DNA of 64,000 bases from JAFGLZ01 sp964622545 (GCA_964622545.1 CAZUQM010000027.1:29300-93299); one strand, 5' to 3'; shown: positions 1 through 9,361, counted from the stretch's first letter. The notes: a model not told the origin generated them from the sequence alone. Numbers and translations: made by a program.

Positions 1-18
1 AGAGGAGACGAGGCGACT

Positions 19-993
19 ATGGCAAACGTGAACGACGGGTTTCAGTTGGATAGACGGACGTTTCTGAAGGGTGTTGCCGCGACAACGGCCGCGGCTACGC
101 CGCTTTCGAGCCTGGCCGCCGCCGAATGCGACGGGGCCAAGAGCTGTGTGGCCAAGGCCGAACGGGATGTCTTCGCCAAAGGTGAGGACGCCGATCGGAA
201 AGACGTGAAGAAGGCCGTTGATGTCCTCGTGATGAAGCTGTCCGGCAAGGGCAACGTCGATGAGGCCTGGCGGACGTTCGTCTCGCCCAAGGAGGTCGTC
301 GCGGTCAAGTTCAACGGCCTGTTCCGTCGCGCCTCGACCAGTCCCAGCCTCGTTTGGGCGGTGTGCCGCGGCCTGGTCGACGCCGGACACGCCGAGGACA
401 AGATTCTGGTTGTCGACTGGCGCGAGCGCGACTACAAGACGGCAGGGGTCAAGCCGTTCGACGACATGCCGAATCTGGTGTTCAAAGCCGCGGACTCCGC
501 TTGGGACGGCGAGGTCATGGCCGGCCCGGTCAAGACGCGTCTGACGAAGGTGCTGACGCAAGAGGTCGACGCGATCATCAACCTGCCGCGGCTCAAGCAT
601 CACATCCGCGCCGGCGTGACGGTCTGCATGAAGAACCACCTCGGGTCGGTGGCCAACCCGCGCGACTTCCACGACAAGATTGAGTCGATCGCGGAGCTGA
701 ACATGCTTGCGCCGATCGCCAAGAAGACGCGGTTGGGCATCTGTGACGCGATGATCGGCATCCTCGATCGCGGCCCGCAGTATGGCGGAAAGCACTGCAC
801 CTGGCCGGGCAAGAGCCTCTTGGCCTCGACCGACGTCGTCGCCCTGGATGCCGTCGGTGCCGACATGATCGAAAAGGCCCGCAGGGCCAAGGGCGCCGGC
901 ACGACCCGGCCCCGTCCGGTCCACGTACCGCACGCGCAAGAGATCGGCCTGGGCATGGCCGACCTGAAGAAGATCAGCGTGGTCAAGGTCTAG
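19..993 (+). CDS. Tat-exported DUF362 domain protein
   Basis: The 324-residue product starts with a twin-arginine signal (DRRTFLKG, residues 11-18) followed by an Ala-rich hydrophobic stretch ending near residue 36, so export of a folded, possibly cofactor-bearing protein is likely. The body matches the DUF362 family: a stretch around INLPRLKHH and the following MKNHLGS segment are typical. DUF362 proteins are often found with ferredoxin-type iron-sulfur domains; this one has no CxxCxxC cluster of its own. GAGG at 10-13 precedes the ATG. It is followed by a hairpin plus T-tract (1126-1162), so it seems to end its transcription unit. Substrate and reaction are unknown. Confidence 0.8.
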   Translation: MANVNDGFQLDRRTFLKGVAATTAAATPLSSLAAAECDGAKSCVAKAERDVFAKGEDADRKDVKKAVDVLVMKLSGKGNVDEAWRTFVSPKEVVAVKFNGLFRRASTSPSLVWAVCRGLVDAGHAEDKILVVDWRERDYKTAGVKPFDDMPNLVFKAADSAWDGEVMAGPVKTRLTKVLTQEVDAIINLPRLKHHIRAGVTVCMKNHLGSVANPRDFHDKIESIAELNMLAPIAKKTRLGICDAMIGILDRGPQYGGKHCTWPGKSLLASTDVVALDAVGADMIEKARRAKGAGTTRPRPVHVPHAQEIGLGMADLKKISVVKV

Positions 994-1308
994 CACCGAG
1001 CCACGCGGCGATCCACGAATCCGCGCCGTCCGTCGGACCACCGGTGGGCGGCGTTTTCTGTTGGCATCGGCGCGTGGTTCGAGAGGCTTCGCTGTTCTGC
1101 CGTGATGGGACATCTGGCATAGCTTCCGGCCGAGCGTCGGCCGGTCATGGTGGGTTTTTTTTCGAATAGCCAAGCGATCCCGACGACAGTATAGTTGAGG
1201 TATATGACATTGCCTCTCGAGGTTCCCGACGGTGGCGTTGTCCGGCGTTGAGCCGGATGGTGCCGACCGCACGTTACGGCATGGTTGTTTCGCGAAAGGT
1301 GGCGAGCC
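994..1308. other. intergenic region upstream of prepilin-like gene
   Basis: About 315 bases without a convincing gene. It holds the terminator-like hairpin at 1126-1144, and an AT-richer patch with TATAGT near 1190 that could be a -10 element, though no matching -35 was found. Confidence 0.4.
1126..1162 (+). terminator. putative rho-independent terminator
   Basis: A perfect 8-bp stem (CCGGCCGA, loop GCG, TCGGCCGG at 1126-1144) is followed after ten bases by a run of eight T (1155-1162). It lies downstream of the DUF362 gene. The gap between stem and T-run is longer than ideal. Confidence 0.4.
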
Positions 1309-2403
1309 TTGAAGCGGAACGTCCTTCGACTAGGCCTACCTCGCAGCAAGCCCCGTGCTCGCTCGTCGAGTCGGTTTGCCTTCACGTTGATCGAGCTGCT
1401 TGTCGTGGTGGCGATCATCGCGTTGTTGATCGCAATCCTCTTGCCGTCGCTTAGCAAGGCCCGAGAGCAGGCGCGGACGACCCTGTGCATGACTCGCATG
1501 GCCATGCTTGCCAAGTGTTTCGTCCTGTATGCCGATGACTTCAACGAAACGCCGCCGTTCATGGGGCGCGGTTGGGAGGACTGCGACTTCGTCAATCTGG
1601 ACACGGAGGTCTGGCCCGACCAATCTGGGCTGACCTTGGAAGACCTTGCTCGGCTCGAAGACTGGCTCATGCCCGACATGCCGGATTTCTGGCTGCTCCA
1701 TAGCGACGACTGGCCGGAATACTCGGACGTTCGCAACGGCCGACTCTTCACGTACACCCGCTTCGCATCCCTTTACCGCTGTCCGGAGTTCGAGCGTTTG
1801 CGTGATCCGTCGAAGTCGCAGAACGTGTTCAACTACGTCCGGGCGGTGTATGGTCGAAAGTGGTATCACCGGGGCGACCCCGAGGGCGTGCCGCCGTCGC
1901 GCTACGTCACGTCGCCGGAATCCGACAACTGGTGCGGACAAGCCGGCCCCATTCTCAAGCTCAGCCAGGTGCACGCTCCCGCCTCGTTGAAGATGGTCAT
2001 CGATGAACAGTGGGATCGGCACGTGGCCGCCCCGATCGATCAGTTTCAGCAGGCGGGGCAAGGCCTGCTTGAGGCGGCGATTCATGAGCAATGGTTCGCC
2101 GCCGATTGTATCTTCGGTACGTGGGGCAGTGAGATCGGCCGCTACCACGGCGCCCCGGGGCGAGCCAATATCGTGCCCGATCCGGTTCGCGCGAAGATAC
2201 CCGAGGTCAAGAGCGGCGGCATAGCGTTTTACGACGGCCACGTCGACCTCGAGCGGGACCCCTTGCCCGAGCGCTACATTGATCTGCCCAGTCTGGCTTG
2301 GGGCATGGGCGTGCTGGTCGATTGGATCCAGGGCCAGATTTTCGCCCAGCGTGGCGTGAACGTGCCGCCGAACGGTTTTGACTGGGCAATGTTCCTTCGC
2401 TGA
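1309..2403 (+). CDS. prepilin-type N-terminal methylation protein, planctomycete type
   Basis: The N-terminus has a short basic leader and then the type IV prepilin cleavage/methylation motif (FTLIELLVV) and a single hydrophobic helix ending in PSLSKAREQAR. Such proteins are processed by prepilin peptidase and sit in type II secretion or pilus-like assemblies. The rest is soluble and ends with a YHG...FYDGHVDL region, resembling the H-x-DG domain of planctomycete prepilin paralogues but with a longer insert between His and DG. I chose TTG at 1309 because AAAGGTGG lies 6 bases upstream; an in-frame TTG at 1285 is the alternative. Two close relatives lie at 40497 and 41989. The target of this large family is unknown. 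Confidence 0.85.
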   Translation: MKRNVLRLGLPRSKPRARSSSRFAFTLIELLVVVAIIALLIAILLPSLSKAREQARTTLCMTRMAMLAKCFVLYADDFNETPPFMGRGWEDCDFVNLDTEVWPDQSGLTLEDLARLEDWLMPDMPDFWLLHSDDWPEYSDVRNGRLFTYTRFASLYRCPEFERLRDPSKSQNVFNYVRAVYGRKWYHRGDPEGVPPSRYVTSPESDNWCGQAGPILKLSQVHAPASLKMVIDEQWDRHVAAPIDQFQQAGQGLLEAAIHEQWFAADCIFGTWGSEIGRYHGAPGRANIVPDPVRAKIPEVKSGGIAFYDGHVDLERDPLPERYIDLPSLAWGMGVLVDWIQGQIFAQRGVNVPPNGFDWAMFLR

Positions 2404-2452
2404 CGACAGATCCTTTGGTCGTACGTATCGGCTTGTCCGTACCGGACGCAGA

Positions 2453-4381
2453 TTACTCCACATGCTGACCCGCCAACCGGCGCAGGGCCTTCTCGGTCCA
2501 GTCGTCGTGCAGCATCAAATCGCGGCGAATCTGGAGATGAAGCTTTTCGAGCCGGCGTTGCGTGTCGTCGAACATCCGAATCCATCGCTGGCCCTTCAGC
2601 GGGTCCGCCGACGGTTTGCCGGCCGCGCGCCGCGCCCACCGCGGGCCGTGGTTCTGGACCAGGTCGTCCTCGAGGCTCAGGAAGAACTGCGAGCTACCGG
2701 GGTCGCCCTGCCGACCCGCCCGGCCGATGAGCTGCAGGTCGATCCGCCGCGCGTCGTGCCGCTCGGTGCCGATGACGTGCAGGCCGCCGAGCTCGGCCAC
2801 GCCTCGGCCCAGGACGATGTCCGTGCCGCGACCGGCCATGTTCGTCGCGATGGTGATCTTGCCCCGCCGGCCCGCCTCGGCGACGACCTGGGCCTCGCGC
2901 TCGTGCTCTTTGGCGTTGAGGACGGCGTGCTGGAGGCCCGCCTCGGTGAGCCGTGCCGAGAGCATCTCGCTTACGCCGACGTTACGCGTGCCGACCAGCA
3001 CGGGGCGGCCTTGCTCATGCGTGGTCTTGATCGCCTGCTCGATGGCGTCGAGCTTGGCGGCCATGGTCGCATAGACGCCGCCGGGCAGTTGCGTCCGACG
3101 CAGCGGACGGTTCGTCGGGATCGGTACGACGGGCAACGCGTAGATGGCCCAGAACTCGCCGGCGCTGGTGGCCGCCGTGCCGGTCATGCCGCACAGGTGG
3201 TCGTACATGCGGAAGTACCGCTGGAAGGTGATCTGGGCCAGCGTGCGGTGCTCGGCGCGGATCTCCAGGTCCTCGCGCGCCTCGATGGCCTGATGGAGGC
3301 CGTCGCTCCAGGTGCGATCGGGCTGCTGCCGGCCCGTGAACTCGTCGACGATGACCAGCTTGCCGTCGAGGATGATGTAGTCGCGGTCGCGCTTCCAGAG
3401 ATGCTTGGCCCGAAGGGCCTGCTCCACGCACTGAGACCAGGGCCGTTCGCCTGCCGACGACCGCACACCGCGGGGCAGGGCGTCGTAGATCCGCTGGCGT
3501 CCCCGGTCGTTCAGCTCCACGGTGCGCCGCTTGATGTCGAGCTTGTACTCGCGGCCCGGCTCGAGCTGCCGGGCGATCTCATCGGCGCGGCGGTAGACCT
3601 CCGCCTCCTCCGTGTCCTCGGGTGTGCTGGCAATGATCAGCGGGACCCGGGCTTCGTCGATCAGCACGCTATCGACCTCGTCGACGATCGCGAAGGCGTG
3701 GCCGCGCTGCACGCCGCCCGCGGCCTCGGCCGTTGTCTGACCGAGAAGCGAATCGCGCACGGAGCGCCCCAGTCCGCCACGCCGCGACAGACGGCCGAGC
3801 TGGTCGCGGAGGTAGTCGAAGCCGAACTCCTTGTTCGTGCCGTAGGTGACGTCGCAGGCGTAGGCCTCTTTGCGGGCGTCGGGTTGCTCGCCCTCGAGCA
3901 CGACGCCGACCGTCAGGCCCAACGCTTGGTAGACGGGTCCCATCCACTCGCGGTCGCGCTTGGCCAGATAGTCGTTGGTCGTCACGACGTGGACGCCGCG
4001 GCCGGTCAGGCCCGCCAAGGACGCCCAGAGGGTTGCCACCAGCGTCTTGCCCTCGCCGGTGGCCATCTCGGCGATCGCCCCGCGCGACATCGCCAGGCCG
4101 CCCATCAGCTGCACGTCGTAGTGGCGCAGGCCGACATGGCGTTTGGCTGCCTCGCGAACGATCGCGAAGGTCTCGGGCAGGGCGTCGCCGATGCCGCGTC
4201 CCCTGCGGACCTGAGACCGTATCGTCGCCGCGCGGTCGCGAAGCTTGGCGTCGCTCAGCTCGGCCGTCTCCGTTTCGAGACGGTTGATCTGATCGACGAT
4301 CGGCCCGGTGCCGCGTCGGAGCCGCCATGCGCGGAGCCGTCCCGTGCCGAAGTGGCGTTTCTTGTTGTCCTGGTGTTGCAT
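2453..4381 (-). CDS. short SecA-like translocase ATPase
   Basis: 642 residues, against roughly 840-900 for housekeeping SecA. The DEAD motor is intact: Walker A ATGEGKT at 107-113, the DEVDSVLIDEAR Walker B region, the IVDEFTGR segment, CGMTGTA, and in the second nucleotide-binding domain NMAGRGTDIVLG and IGRAGRQGDPGSSQF. Only about 60 residues follow the last motif, so most of the helical scaffold, the helical wing and the C-terminal zinc-binding linker are absent. It is therefore probably an accessory or specialised SecA rather than the essential copy. A preprotein-crosslinking segment between Walker B and MTGTA is present. It starts divergently from the Rieske-FAD gene and ends convergently with the prepilin-like gene. 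Partner and substrate cannot be inferred here. Confidence 0.88.
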   Translation of the reverse strand: MQHQDNKKRHFGTGRLRAWRLRRGTGPIVDQINRLETETAELSDAKLRDRAATIRSQVRRGRGIGDALPETFAIVREAAKRHVGLRHYDVQLMGGLAMSRGAIAEMATGEGKTLVATLWASLAGLTGRGVHVVTTNDYLAKRDREWMGPVYQALGLTVGVVLEGEQPDARKEAYACDVTYGTNKEFGFDYLRDQLGRLSRRGGLGRSVRDSLLGQTTAEAAGGVQRGHAFAIVDEVDSVLIDEARVPLIIASTPEDTEEAEVYRRADEIARQLEPGREYKLDIKRRTVELNDRGRQRIYDALPRGVRSSAGERPWSQCVEQALRAKHLWKRDRDYIILDGKLVIVDEFTGRQQPDRTWSDGLHQAIEAREDLEIRAEHRTLAQITFQRYFRMYDHLCGMTGTAATSAGEFWAIYALPVVPIPTNRPLRRTQLPGGVYATMAAKLDAIEQAIKTTHEQGRPVLVGTRNVGVSEMLSARLTEAGLQHAVLNAKEHEREAQVVAEAGRRGKITIATNMAGRGTDIVLGRGVAELGGLHVIGTERHDARRIDLQLIGRAGRQGDPGSSQFFLSLEDDLVQNHGPRWARRAAGKPSADPLKGQRWIRMFDDTQRRLEKLHLQIRRDLMLHDDWTEKALRRLAGQHVE

Positions 4382-4741
4382 AGGCCTGCCAAAGGCTTGA
4401 GTCAGCGCCGTCGTTATCTATCCATCGGCCGAATCCTCATCATAGTGTAGGCAGGGCTCTGACGCACCCGCATCCGGACGCTCGCCCGTCGGTCGGCTGG
4501 GCGGCAACCAAGCCCGGACTTTCTCATAAGAGCTTTTTGTGTAGAAGCTTACGTGGCATTCGTCGGCTGGTCGGGCATCATATCCCCCCGGCGCGGCATC
4601 CAAAGGGGTGACGTGGGAACCGTGAGAGGCCTTACGCCGCAAGGGCTAGCAGAGGGTCTCGAGAGAGCCGACACCCAAACCTGGCCGAGGGCTTCACTGG
4701 TGGTGAACCCCCACCCCGGCCCGTCGAAAGGAGCGACACCG
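4382..4741. other. divergent spacer between secA-like and Rieske-FAD genes
   Basis: About 360 bases. The centre (around 4520-4555) is AT-richer and probably holds promoters for both genes, but I could not identify a full -35/-10 pair. The part from about 4615 to 4740 is rich in short complementary runs and could form a structured leader for the downstream gene; no known riboswitch class was recognised. Confidence 0.3.
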
Positions 4742-6337
4742 ATGGCGACCGACCATGTGGTAGGCAAGCTGAGCGACATCCCTGAAGGACACATGAAGGA
4801 GGTCGAGGCCGGCGATCGCCCCGTCTTGCTGGCCAACGTCAAGGGGACGATCTACGCGGTGGGCAACAAGTGCAACCACTATGGCGGCCCGCTACCGAAG
4901 GGCGATCTGCACGGGACGTGTGTCACCTGTCCGTGGCATCAAGCCCGCTTCGACATGACCACCGGAGACCTGGTCGATCCGCCCGCGCTGAATGCGTTGC
5001 CGCGATTCGATGTGCGGATCGACGGCGACGACATCGTGGTGACGATCCCCGACGAGAAGAAGGGTCGCCGCGTCATGGACATGGCCGAGCACGACCCTGA
5101 CGCTGACGGACGGGTCTTCGGCATCGTCGGCGCCGGCGGTGCCGGTCACGCCGCCGCCGAGGCGCTGCGGCAGGGCGGTTACCAGGGCCGCATCATGATG
5201 ATCACCCGCGAGAGCAATCCGCCCTACGACCGGCCGGACCTGAGCAAGGGATACATGTCCAGCTCCGAGCCCGAGTTCTCGCCGATGCTCCGCTCCGACA
5301 AGTTCTACGAGAAGCACGGTATCGAGGTGTTGACCGAACGCGATGTGACGCGCGTCGATGTGGCCAAGAAGGTCATCGAGTTCGCGGGCGATCACGAACC
5401 GCTCGAGGTCGACAAACTGCTCCTGGCGACAGGGGGAAGGCCGAAGACCTTGAAGAACGCCCCGGGCGACGACCTGGAGGGCCTCTTCACGCTGCGTAGC
5501 CTCCACGACGCCGAGCGCATCAGCGCCGCGGCCGAGAAGGCCTCGAACGCGGTCGTGATCGGCGCCAGCTTTATCGGCATGGAGCTCGCGGCCAGCCTGA
5601 CCGGTCGCGGGCTGTCGGTCACGGTCGTGGCTCCGGAGGACACCCCCTTCGAGAAGATCCTGGGCAGCGAGATCGGCCGCGTGATTCTGTCCGATCATGA
5701 GAAGAACGGTGTCAGCTTCCGCCTGGGCCAGAAGGTCGTCCGCTTCAGCGGCGAGAGCAAGGTCGAGGGCGTCTACATCGGCACGCGCGAGCACGTCCGG
5801 GCCGACCTGGTTGTCATCGGCATCGGCGTGGAGCCGGTCACCGATTATGTCGAGGGCCTCGAGCTGAACGACGACGGCAGCATTCCAGTCGACGGGACGA
5901 TGCAGGCGGCCCAGGACGTGTACGCGGCCGGCGACATCGCCGAGTACCCGGATGCTCGCACCGGTGAGCGCCTCCGCATCGAGCACTGGCGAGTCGCCGA
6001 GCAGCAGGGACGGGTGGCGGCTTTCAACATGGCCGGTAAGCGAACGACCTACGAGGACGTGCCGTTCTTCTGGACGAATCACTTCGACGCCAAGCTGCGC
6101 TATGTGGGCCACGCCAAGGAATGGGACGAGATCGTCTATCACGGCGATCCCGAGTCGCTGAAGTTCGTCGCCTTCTACGTCAAGGACGACCGCGTCCTGG
6201 CTGCCGCGGGCTGCGGCGAGAACAAGAAGATGGCCAGGATCGGGAACCTGCTTCGGTCCGGCGAGATGCCGACGGCGGAGGAACTTCGGTCGGACCAGGT
6301 GGACACGGGCGAGTGTCTGATCGCGCGGTCAGGCTAG
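4742..6337 (+). CDS. Rieske-type FAD/NAD(P)-dependent oxidoreductase (AIFM3-like)
   Basis: 531 residues. The N-terminal ~110 residues are a Rieske [2Fe-2S] domain, with ligands in CNHYGGPL and CPWH. A glutathione-reductase-like flavoprotein follows: GAGGAGHAAAEAL binds FAD, PYDRPDLSKGY is typical of the ferredoxin-reductase/AIF family, a second Rossmann fold (VVIGASFIGMELAA) binds NAD(P)H, and YAAGDIAEYP is the C-terminal FAD motif. A reductase C-terminal domain completes it. The architecture is that of AIFM3-type and ferredoxin-NAD reductases, with the electron acceptor domain fused on. ATG at 4742 is chosen because AAAGGAG sits just upstream and the Rieske domain starts soon after; the frame is open further upstream. 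The physiological electron partner is unknown. Confidence 0.88.
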   Translation: MATDHVVGKLSDIPEGHMKEVEAGDRPVLLANVKGTIYAVGNKCNHYGGPLPKGDLHGTCVTCPWHQARFDMTTGDLVDPPALNALPRFDVRIDGDDIVVTIPDEKKGRRVMDMAEHDPDADGRVFGIVGAGGAGHAAAEALRQGGYQGRIMMITRESNPPYDRPDLSKGYMSSSEPEFSPMLRSDKFYEKHGIEVLTERDVTRVDVAKKVIEFAGDHEPLEVDKLLLATGGRPKTLKNAPGDDLEGLFTLRSLHDAERISAAAEKASNAVVIGASFIGMELAASLTGRGLSVTVVAPEDTPFEKILGSEIGRVILSDHEKNGVSFRLGQKVVRFSGESKVEGVYIGTREHVRADLVVIGIGVEPVTDYVEGLELNDDGSIPVDGTMQAAQDVYAAGDIAEYPDARTGERLRIEHWRVAEQQGRVAAFNMAGKRTTYEDVPFFWTNHFDAKLRYVGHAKEWDEIVYHGDPESLKFVAFYVKDDRVLAAAGCGENKKMARIGNLLRSGEMPTAEELRSDQVDTGECLIARSG

Positions 6338-6410
6338 CCCGGGGTATCGCTTCTGGCAGGGAAGGCGACACGCCTCACCGGGCGGTATCTCGCTTGCGGA
6401 CGCTTCGCGA

Positions 6411-6815
6411 CTAAGCCAGGGCCTTCTTGACCGCTCCCAGCAGCTCGTCCTGGTCGATGGGCTTGGAGATGAACCCGTCGGGCGGGGGAACCTGCTTGCG
6501 GCTGCTGATGAACTTGTTGAACCCTTCGGGGTCGAGGCCGTAGCCGGTCACGGCCGTCACGATGATCACGGGCGTGCCGGCGGTCTCGGCGTCTTCCTTG
6601 ATATCGCGATAGAAGCGCACGCCGGACTTCTCGGGCATGGAGATGTCGAGCGTGACGAGGTCGGGTCTTTCGCTCTTGAATTTTTCGATGGCCACGTTGC
6701 CGTCCTCGGCCGGCACGGTCTGGTAGCCGTGGTCCTGGAGCAGCGTCTCCAGATAGGTCCGGATGTCGGCCTCGTCATCCACGATCAGGATCTTCTTGCC
6801 CGTCGTCTCGGTCAT
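6411..6815 (-). CDS. single-domain response regulator
   Basis: A 134-residue CheY-like receiver without an output domain. It has the acidic pair D13/D14, the phospho-acceptor D57 (TLDISM), the switch Thr in IIVTAV and the conserved Lys in FISKPID. It is the last gene of a minus-strand group with another receiver (6898-7416), a PAS histidine kinase (7460-8581) and a third receiver (8578-9015). Output is probably by protein interaction. Confidence 0.9.
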   Translation of the reverse strand: MTETTGKKILIVDDEADIRTYLETLLQDHGYQTVPAEDGNVAIEKFKSERPDLVTLDISMPEKSGVRFYRDIKEDAETAGTPVIIVTAVTGYGLDPEGFNKFISSRKQVPPPDGFISKPIDQDELLGAVKKALA

Positions 6816-6897
6816 CGAGATGCTCTCCGGCGGTTGTGGGGTGTCGGTACGGGGCTCCGACGCCGGTCCCTGAGGCTACGCTCAGGTCGGCGATGGC

Positions 6898-7416
6898 TTA
6901 TCCCTTCTCGAGCGCGTCCAGCGCTTTGCGAATCGCTTCGGGACTCGCGTCCCTCATCCTCTCATGCAGCGTCTGCCGCAGATCGACGCTGCCCTCTTCC
7001 TGCTCGGCCACTTCGATGCCCAACGCCTCCTTGACGTGTCGGACGTACGAAGCCGGCTTGACGGGCTTCTCCAGGTAGACACCGGGACCGGACATCGTGC
7101 TATCGGCCATGATGCTCTGGAGGTCTTCCTTGCCCATCTCGGTCTTGGCATGGGCCGTAACGATGAGGACAGGGATCTTCGACAGCTCACGGTCGCGCTT
7201 CAGTTCGATCAGCAGCTTGGAGCCGGAGCGCTTGGGCATGACCAGGTCGAGCGAGATGAAGTCCGGCGGGTCCTTCCGGACCATCTCCAGGGCTTCCTCG
7301 CCGTCCTGGGCCGTGACGACGTTGAAGCCGGCGTCTTCGAGAGCCGTCTGCAGGAACAGCCGGACGTCCGGTTCGTCATCCACGACAAGGATGGTCTTGT
7401 CCTCAGGCCGCACCAT
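6898..7416 (-). CDS. response regulator with short C-terminal extension
   Basis: 172 residues: a receiver domain (D13/D14, phospho-acceptor D57 in SLDLVM, Thr in IVTAHAK, Lys in LEKPVK) followed by about 40 residues that are charged and helical and match no DNA-binding domain I recognise. It lies between a histidine kinase and another receiver in the same direction, so it probably takes phosphate from that kinase. Confidence 0.88.
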   Translation of the reverse strand: MVRPEDKTILVVDDEPDVRLFLQTALEDAGFNVVTAQDGEEALEMVRKDPPDFISLDLVMPKRSGSKLLIELKRDRELSKIPVLIVTAHAKTEMGKEDLQSIMADSTMSGPGVYLEKPVKPASYVRHVKEALGIEVAEQEEGSVDLRQTLHERMRDASPEAIRKALDALEKG

Positions 7417-7459
7417 GCGTCGTCCTCCTCAGCCTATGGGTCTTCAGCGCCAATGGGAA

Positions 7460-8581
7460 CTACTGAGCCGCAGCCTCTGCCTCCGTCGTGGGTTGCGGTA
7501 GCCTGTCGCGAGGCATCTCCAGTCGAAAGACCGAGCCGACGCCCTCGGTGGAATCGAAGCTGACACGTCCGCCGTGCTCTTGCACGATCTTCCTGGTCGT
7601 CAGCAGGCCCAAACCCGTGCCCTTGCCCGATCCCTTGGTCGAGAAGAAGTTGCTGAACACCTTCTGCTTAATCTCGTAATCCATGCCGCAGCCGTCGTCG
7701 GTCACCTCGTAGATCAGCGTGCCGTCGGTCTCGCGGGTGGCGATGGCGACCTTGTGCCCGGGCTTGTCGCTCATCTCGCAGGCGTCCAGGGCATTGGACA
7801 CCAGATTGGCCAGGCACGTGTGGATGCCCTCTTCGTCCAGAGGCGCCTCGGCGATGCTCTCGTCGGGATCGATAGTTAGCTCGATGTCCGCGCGGGACGC
7901 CGACTCCTTGTACAGGTTGTAGATCTGCCGCGCTACGCGGTTCGGGTCCACGACCTCGACCGTGGGGGTCCGTCCCCGCGCGAAGTCCAGGAACTCCTTC
8001 ACGAACGACGAGATGCGCTGGATGTTCTCCTCGAGCATCTCCCAGCCCTGCCGGATCTTCTCGCTGTCGTTCCGCTTGATGCCCGAGTTGACGACGTACA
8101 TCCCACCTTCGAGGCCCATTATAACGTTCTTGATACCGTGGGCGAGTCCGGCCACCGTCTGGCCCACGGCGGCGAGCCGCTCGGCCGTGAGCTTCTCCTG
8201 TTGGAGCTGCTTCATCTCACTGATGTCGGTCGACATCTCGATCACATAGGGGATCTGGCCGTTCTCGCGGACCAGCGGCACCATCTGCACGAAGTAGTAG
8301 GTCGGCTTGCCGTTGCGGACGATGCCTTGCTCCTCGCGGGTTCGGACCTTCCCGTCGGCGAAGGTCTTGACGGCCGCACAATGCACACATCGCTCGTCGC
8401 GATCCTTGTAGACCTTGTGGCAGTATTGCCCCTGCCACTGTCCGTAGGTCTCGGTGAAGGTGCGGTTGGCCTCAACAACCTGGAAATCGCGATCGATGAC
8501 GCAGATGCTTAGCGGCACCTGGTCGAACATCTCCGTGCGGATCCAGTTCTTGATCGGTTCTGAAATCATCGAGCGAGTCAC
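7460..8581 (-). CDS. soluble PAS histidine kinase with cysteine-containing sensor
   Basis: 373 residues with no membrane segment. A PAS domain covers roughly residues 15-130 and contains C54, C65 and C68 (the last two as CVHC), a spacing that suggests a metal, heme or thiol redox sensor. A HisKA helix follows with the phospho-acceptor in LAHGIKN (H148), then a HATPase domain with the N box (LVSNALDAC), G1 (DDGCGMD) and G2 (GKGTGLGL). The start codon overlaps the stop of the upstream receiver (8578-9015) by four bases, indicating translational coupling. Similar kinases with Cys-containing PAS domains occur near redox-complex genes of sulfate reducers; here the divergent neighbour is a TmcC-like cytochrome b protein. 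Confidence 0.9.
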   Translation of the reverse strand: MTRSMISEPIKNWIRTEMFDQVPLSICVIDRDFQVVEANRTFTETYGQWQGQYCHKVYKDRDERCVHCAAVKTFADGKVRTREEQGIVRNGKPTYYFVQMVPLVRENGQIPYVIEMSTDISEMKQLQQEKLTAERLAAVGQTVAGLAHGIKNVIMGLEGGMYVVNSGIKRNDSEKIRQGWEMLEENIQRISSFVKEFLDFARGRTPTVEVVDPNRVARQIYNLYKESASRADIELTIDPDESIAEAPLDEEGIHTCLANLVSNALDACEMSDKPGHKVAIATRETDGTLIYEVTDDGCGMDYEIKQKVFSNFFSTKGSGKGTGLGLLTTRKIVQEHGGRVSFDSTEGVGSVFRLEMPRDRLPQPTTEAEAAAQ

Positions 8582-9015
8582 TCGTCTACGTCGACCTCCT
8601 GCCGTCCCGGTGTACCGACCAGTCCTGCTACGGTGTCCAGGAACTCCGGCACCCGGATGGGCTTCTCCAGATAGGCATCGGGAAACGGTATGCGCTCATC
8701 GGGGACGAGACGGCGAAACGACGATGGGCCGAAGTCGCTCGTTCGGCTGAAGGCACTGACGAAGATGATCGGCACGTCCCTGAGCCTTTGATCCAACTTG
8801 AACTCCTGATACAGCGCGATGCCCGACCGCTTGGGCATCATGATGTCCAAGCTGATCAGGTCGGGTCTCTGCTCCCGGGCCAGGTCGCGGGCCTCCTGGG
8901 CATTCGTGGTGGCCGCGGTTTCGTAACCTTCATCCTCTAGGATGGCCGTCAAATAGGCCACGATCGAGGTCTCGTCGTCGACGATCAAGACTCTCTTGCT
9001 GTTGCTGGCCGTCAT
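8578..9015 (-). CDS. single-domain response regulator
   Basis: A 145-residue receiver: D13/D14 acidic pair, phospho-acceptor D57 (SLDIMM), Ser in FVSAFS and Lys in LEKPIR. The frame is open upstream to 9090, but the ATG at 9015 gives a start directly before the beta1 strand as in its two paralogues. It is the first gene of the kinase group, and its stop overlaps the kinase start as ATGA. Confidence 0.88.
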   Translation of the reverse strand: MTASNSKRVLIVDDETSIVAYLTAILEDEGYETAATTNAQEARDLAREQRPDLISLDIMMPKRSGIALYQEFKLDQRLRDVPIIFVSAFSRTSDFGPSSFRRLVPDERIPFPDAYLEKPIRVPEFLDTVAGLVGTPGRQEVDVDE

Positions 9016-9212
9016 GGCGTCGTCCCGCGCTTGTCGCCAAACAGCTCGTGCGATATGAGTGGCCCCAAGTGGGATGGGGCAAACCCGCAAGATCGCATGC
9101 CAAAACTACGTCAAGCCCCTAGCTGTCGGAACCTCATGCGATTATAGTGGTGATCAATGGGTTTGGGAAGCAGGTGTCGCATGCGACTTGGATCCGCGCC
9201 GATTCCTCCCGC

Positions 9213-9241
9213 TTGACACGCTTCGGGGGTGGCTGGATACT
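9213..9241 (+). promoter_or_regulatory. sigma70-like promoter for the TmcC-like gene
   Basis: TTGACA (9213-9218) and GATACT (9236-9241) are separated by exactly 17 bases. The predicted start near 9248 would give a leader of about 115 bases before the ATG at 9362. It lies in the 346-base divergent spacer (9016-9361) between the two-component genes and the cytochrome b gene; no other signal was recognised there. Confidence 0.5.
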
Positions 9242-9361
9242 CGCGCCGGTTCCGTTGCCGTCCGCATCCGCTCGTGGATCGATGCGCGGGCGGCGCGCAT
9301 CCCGTGTCCGTGCGACGACCGAGCATCCCACGTGGGCGCGCATGCTGATGGGGAGTTTCAG

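Noticed and set aside
2378..4450. 690-codon open frame on the plus strand opposite the secA-like gene
   Set aside because: It is the antisense shadow of a clear SecA motor; in GC-rich DNA such frames are expected, and the translation has no family motif.
4615..4740. Riboswitch upstream of the Rieske-FAD gene
   Set aside because: Some self-complementarity is visible, but no known aptamer consensus was matched.
4892..6142. 416-codon open frame opposite the Rieske-FAD gene
   Set aside because: Antisense to a well-motivated oxidoreductase with clear FAD and Rieske motifs.
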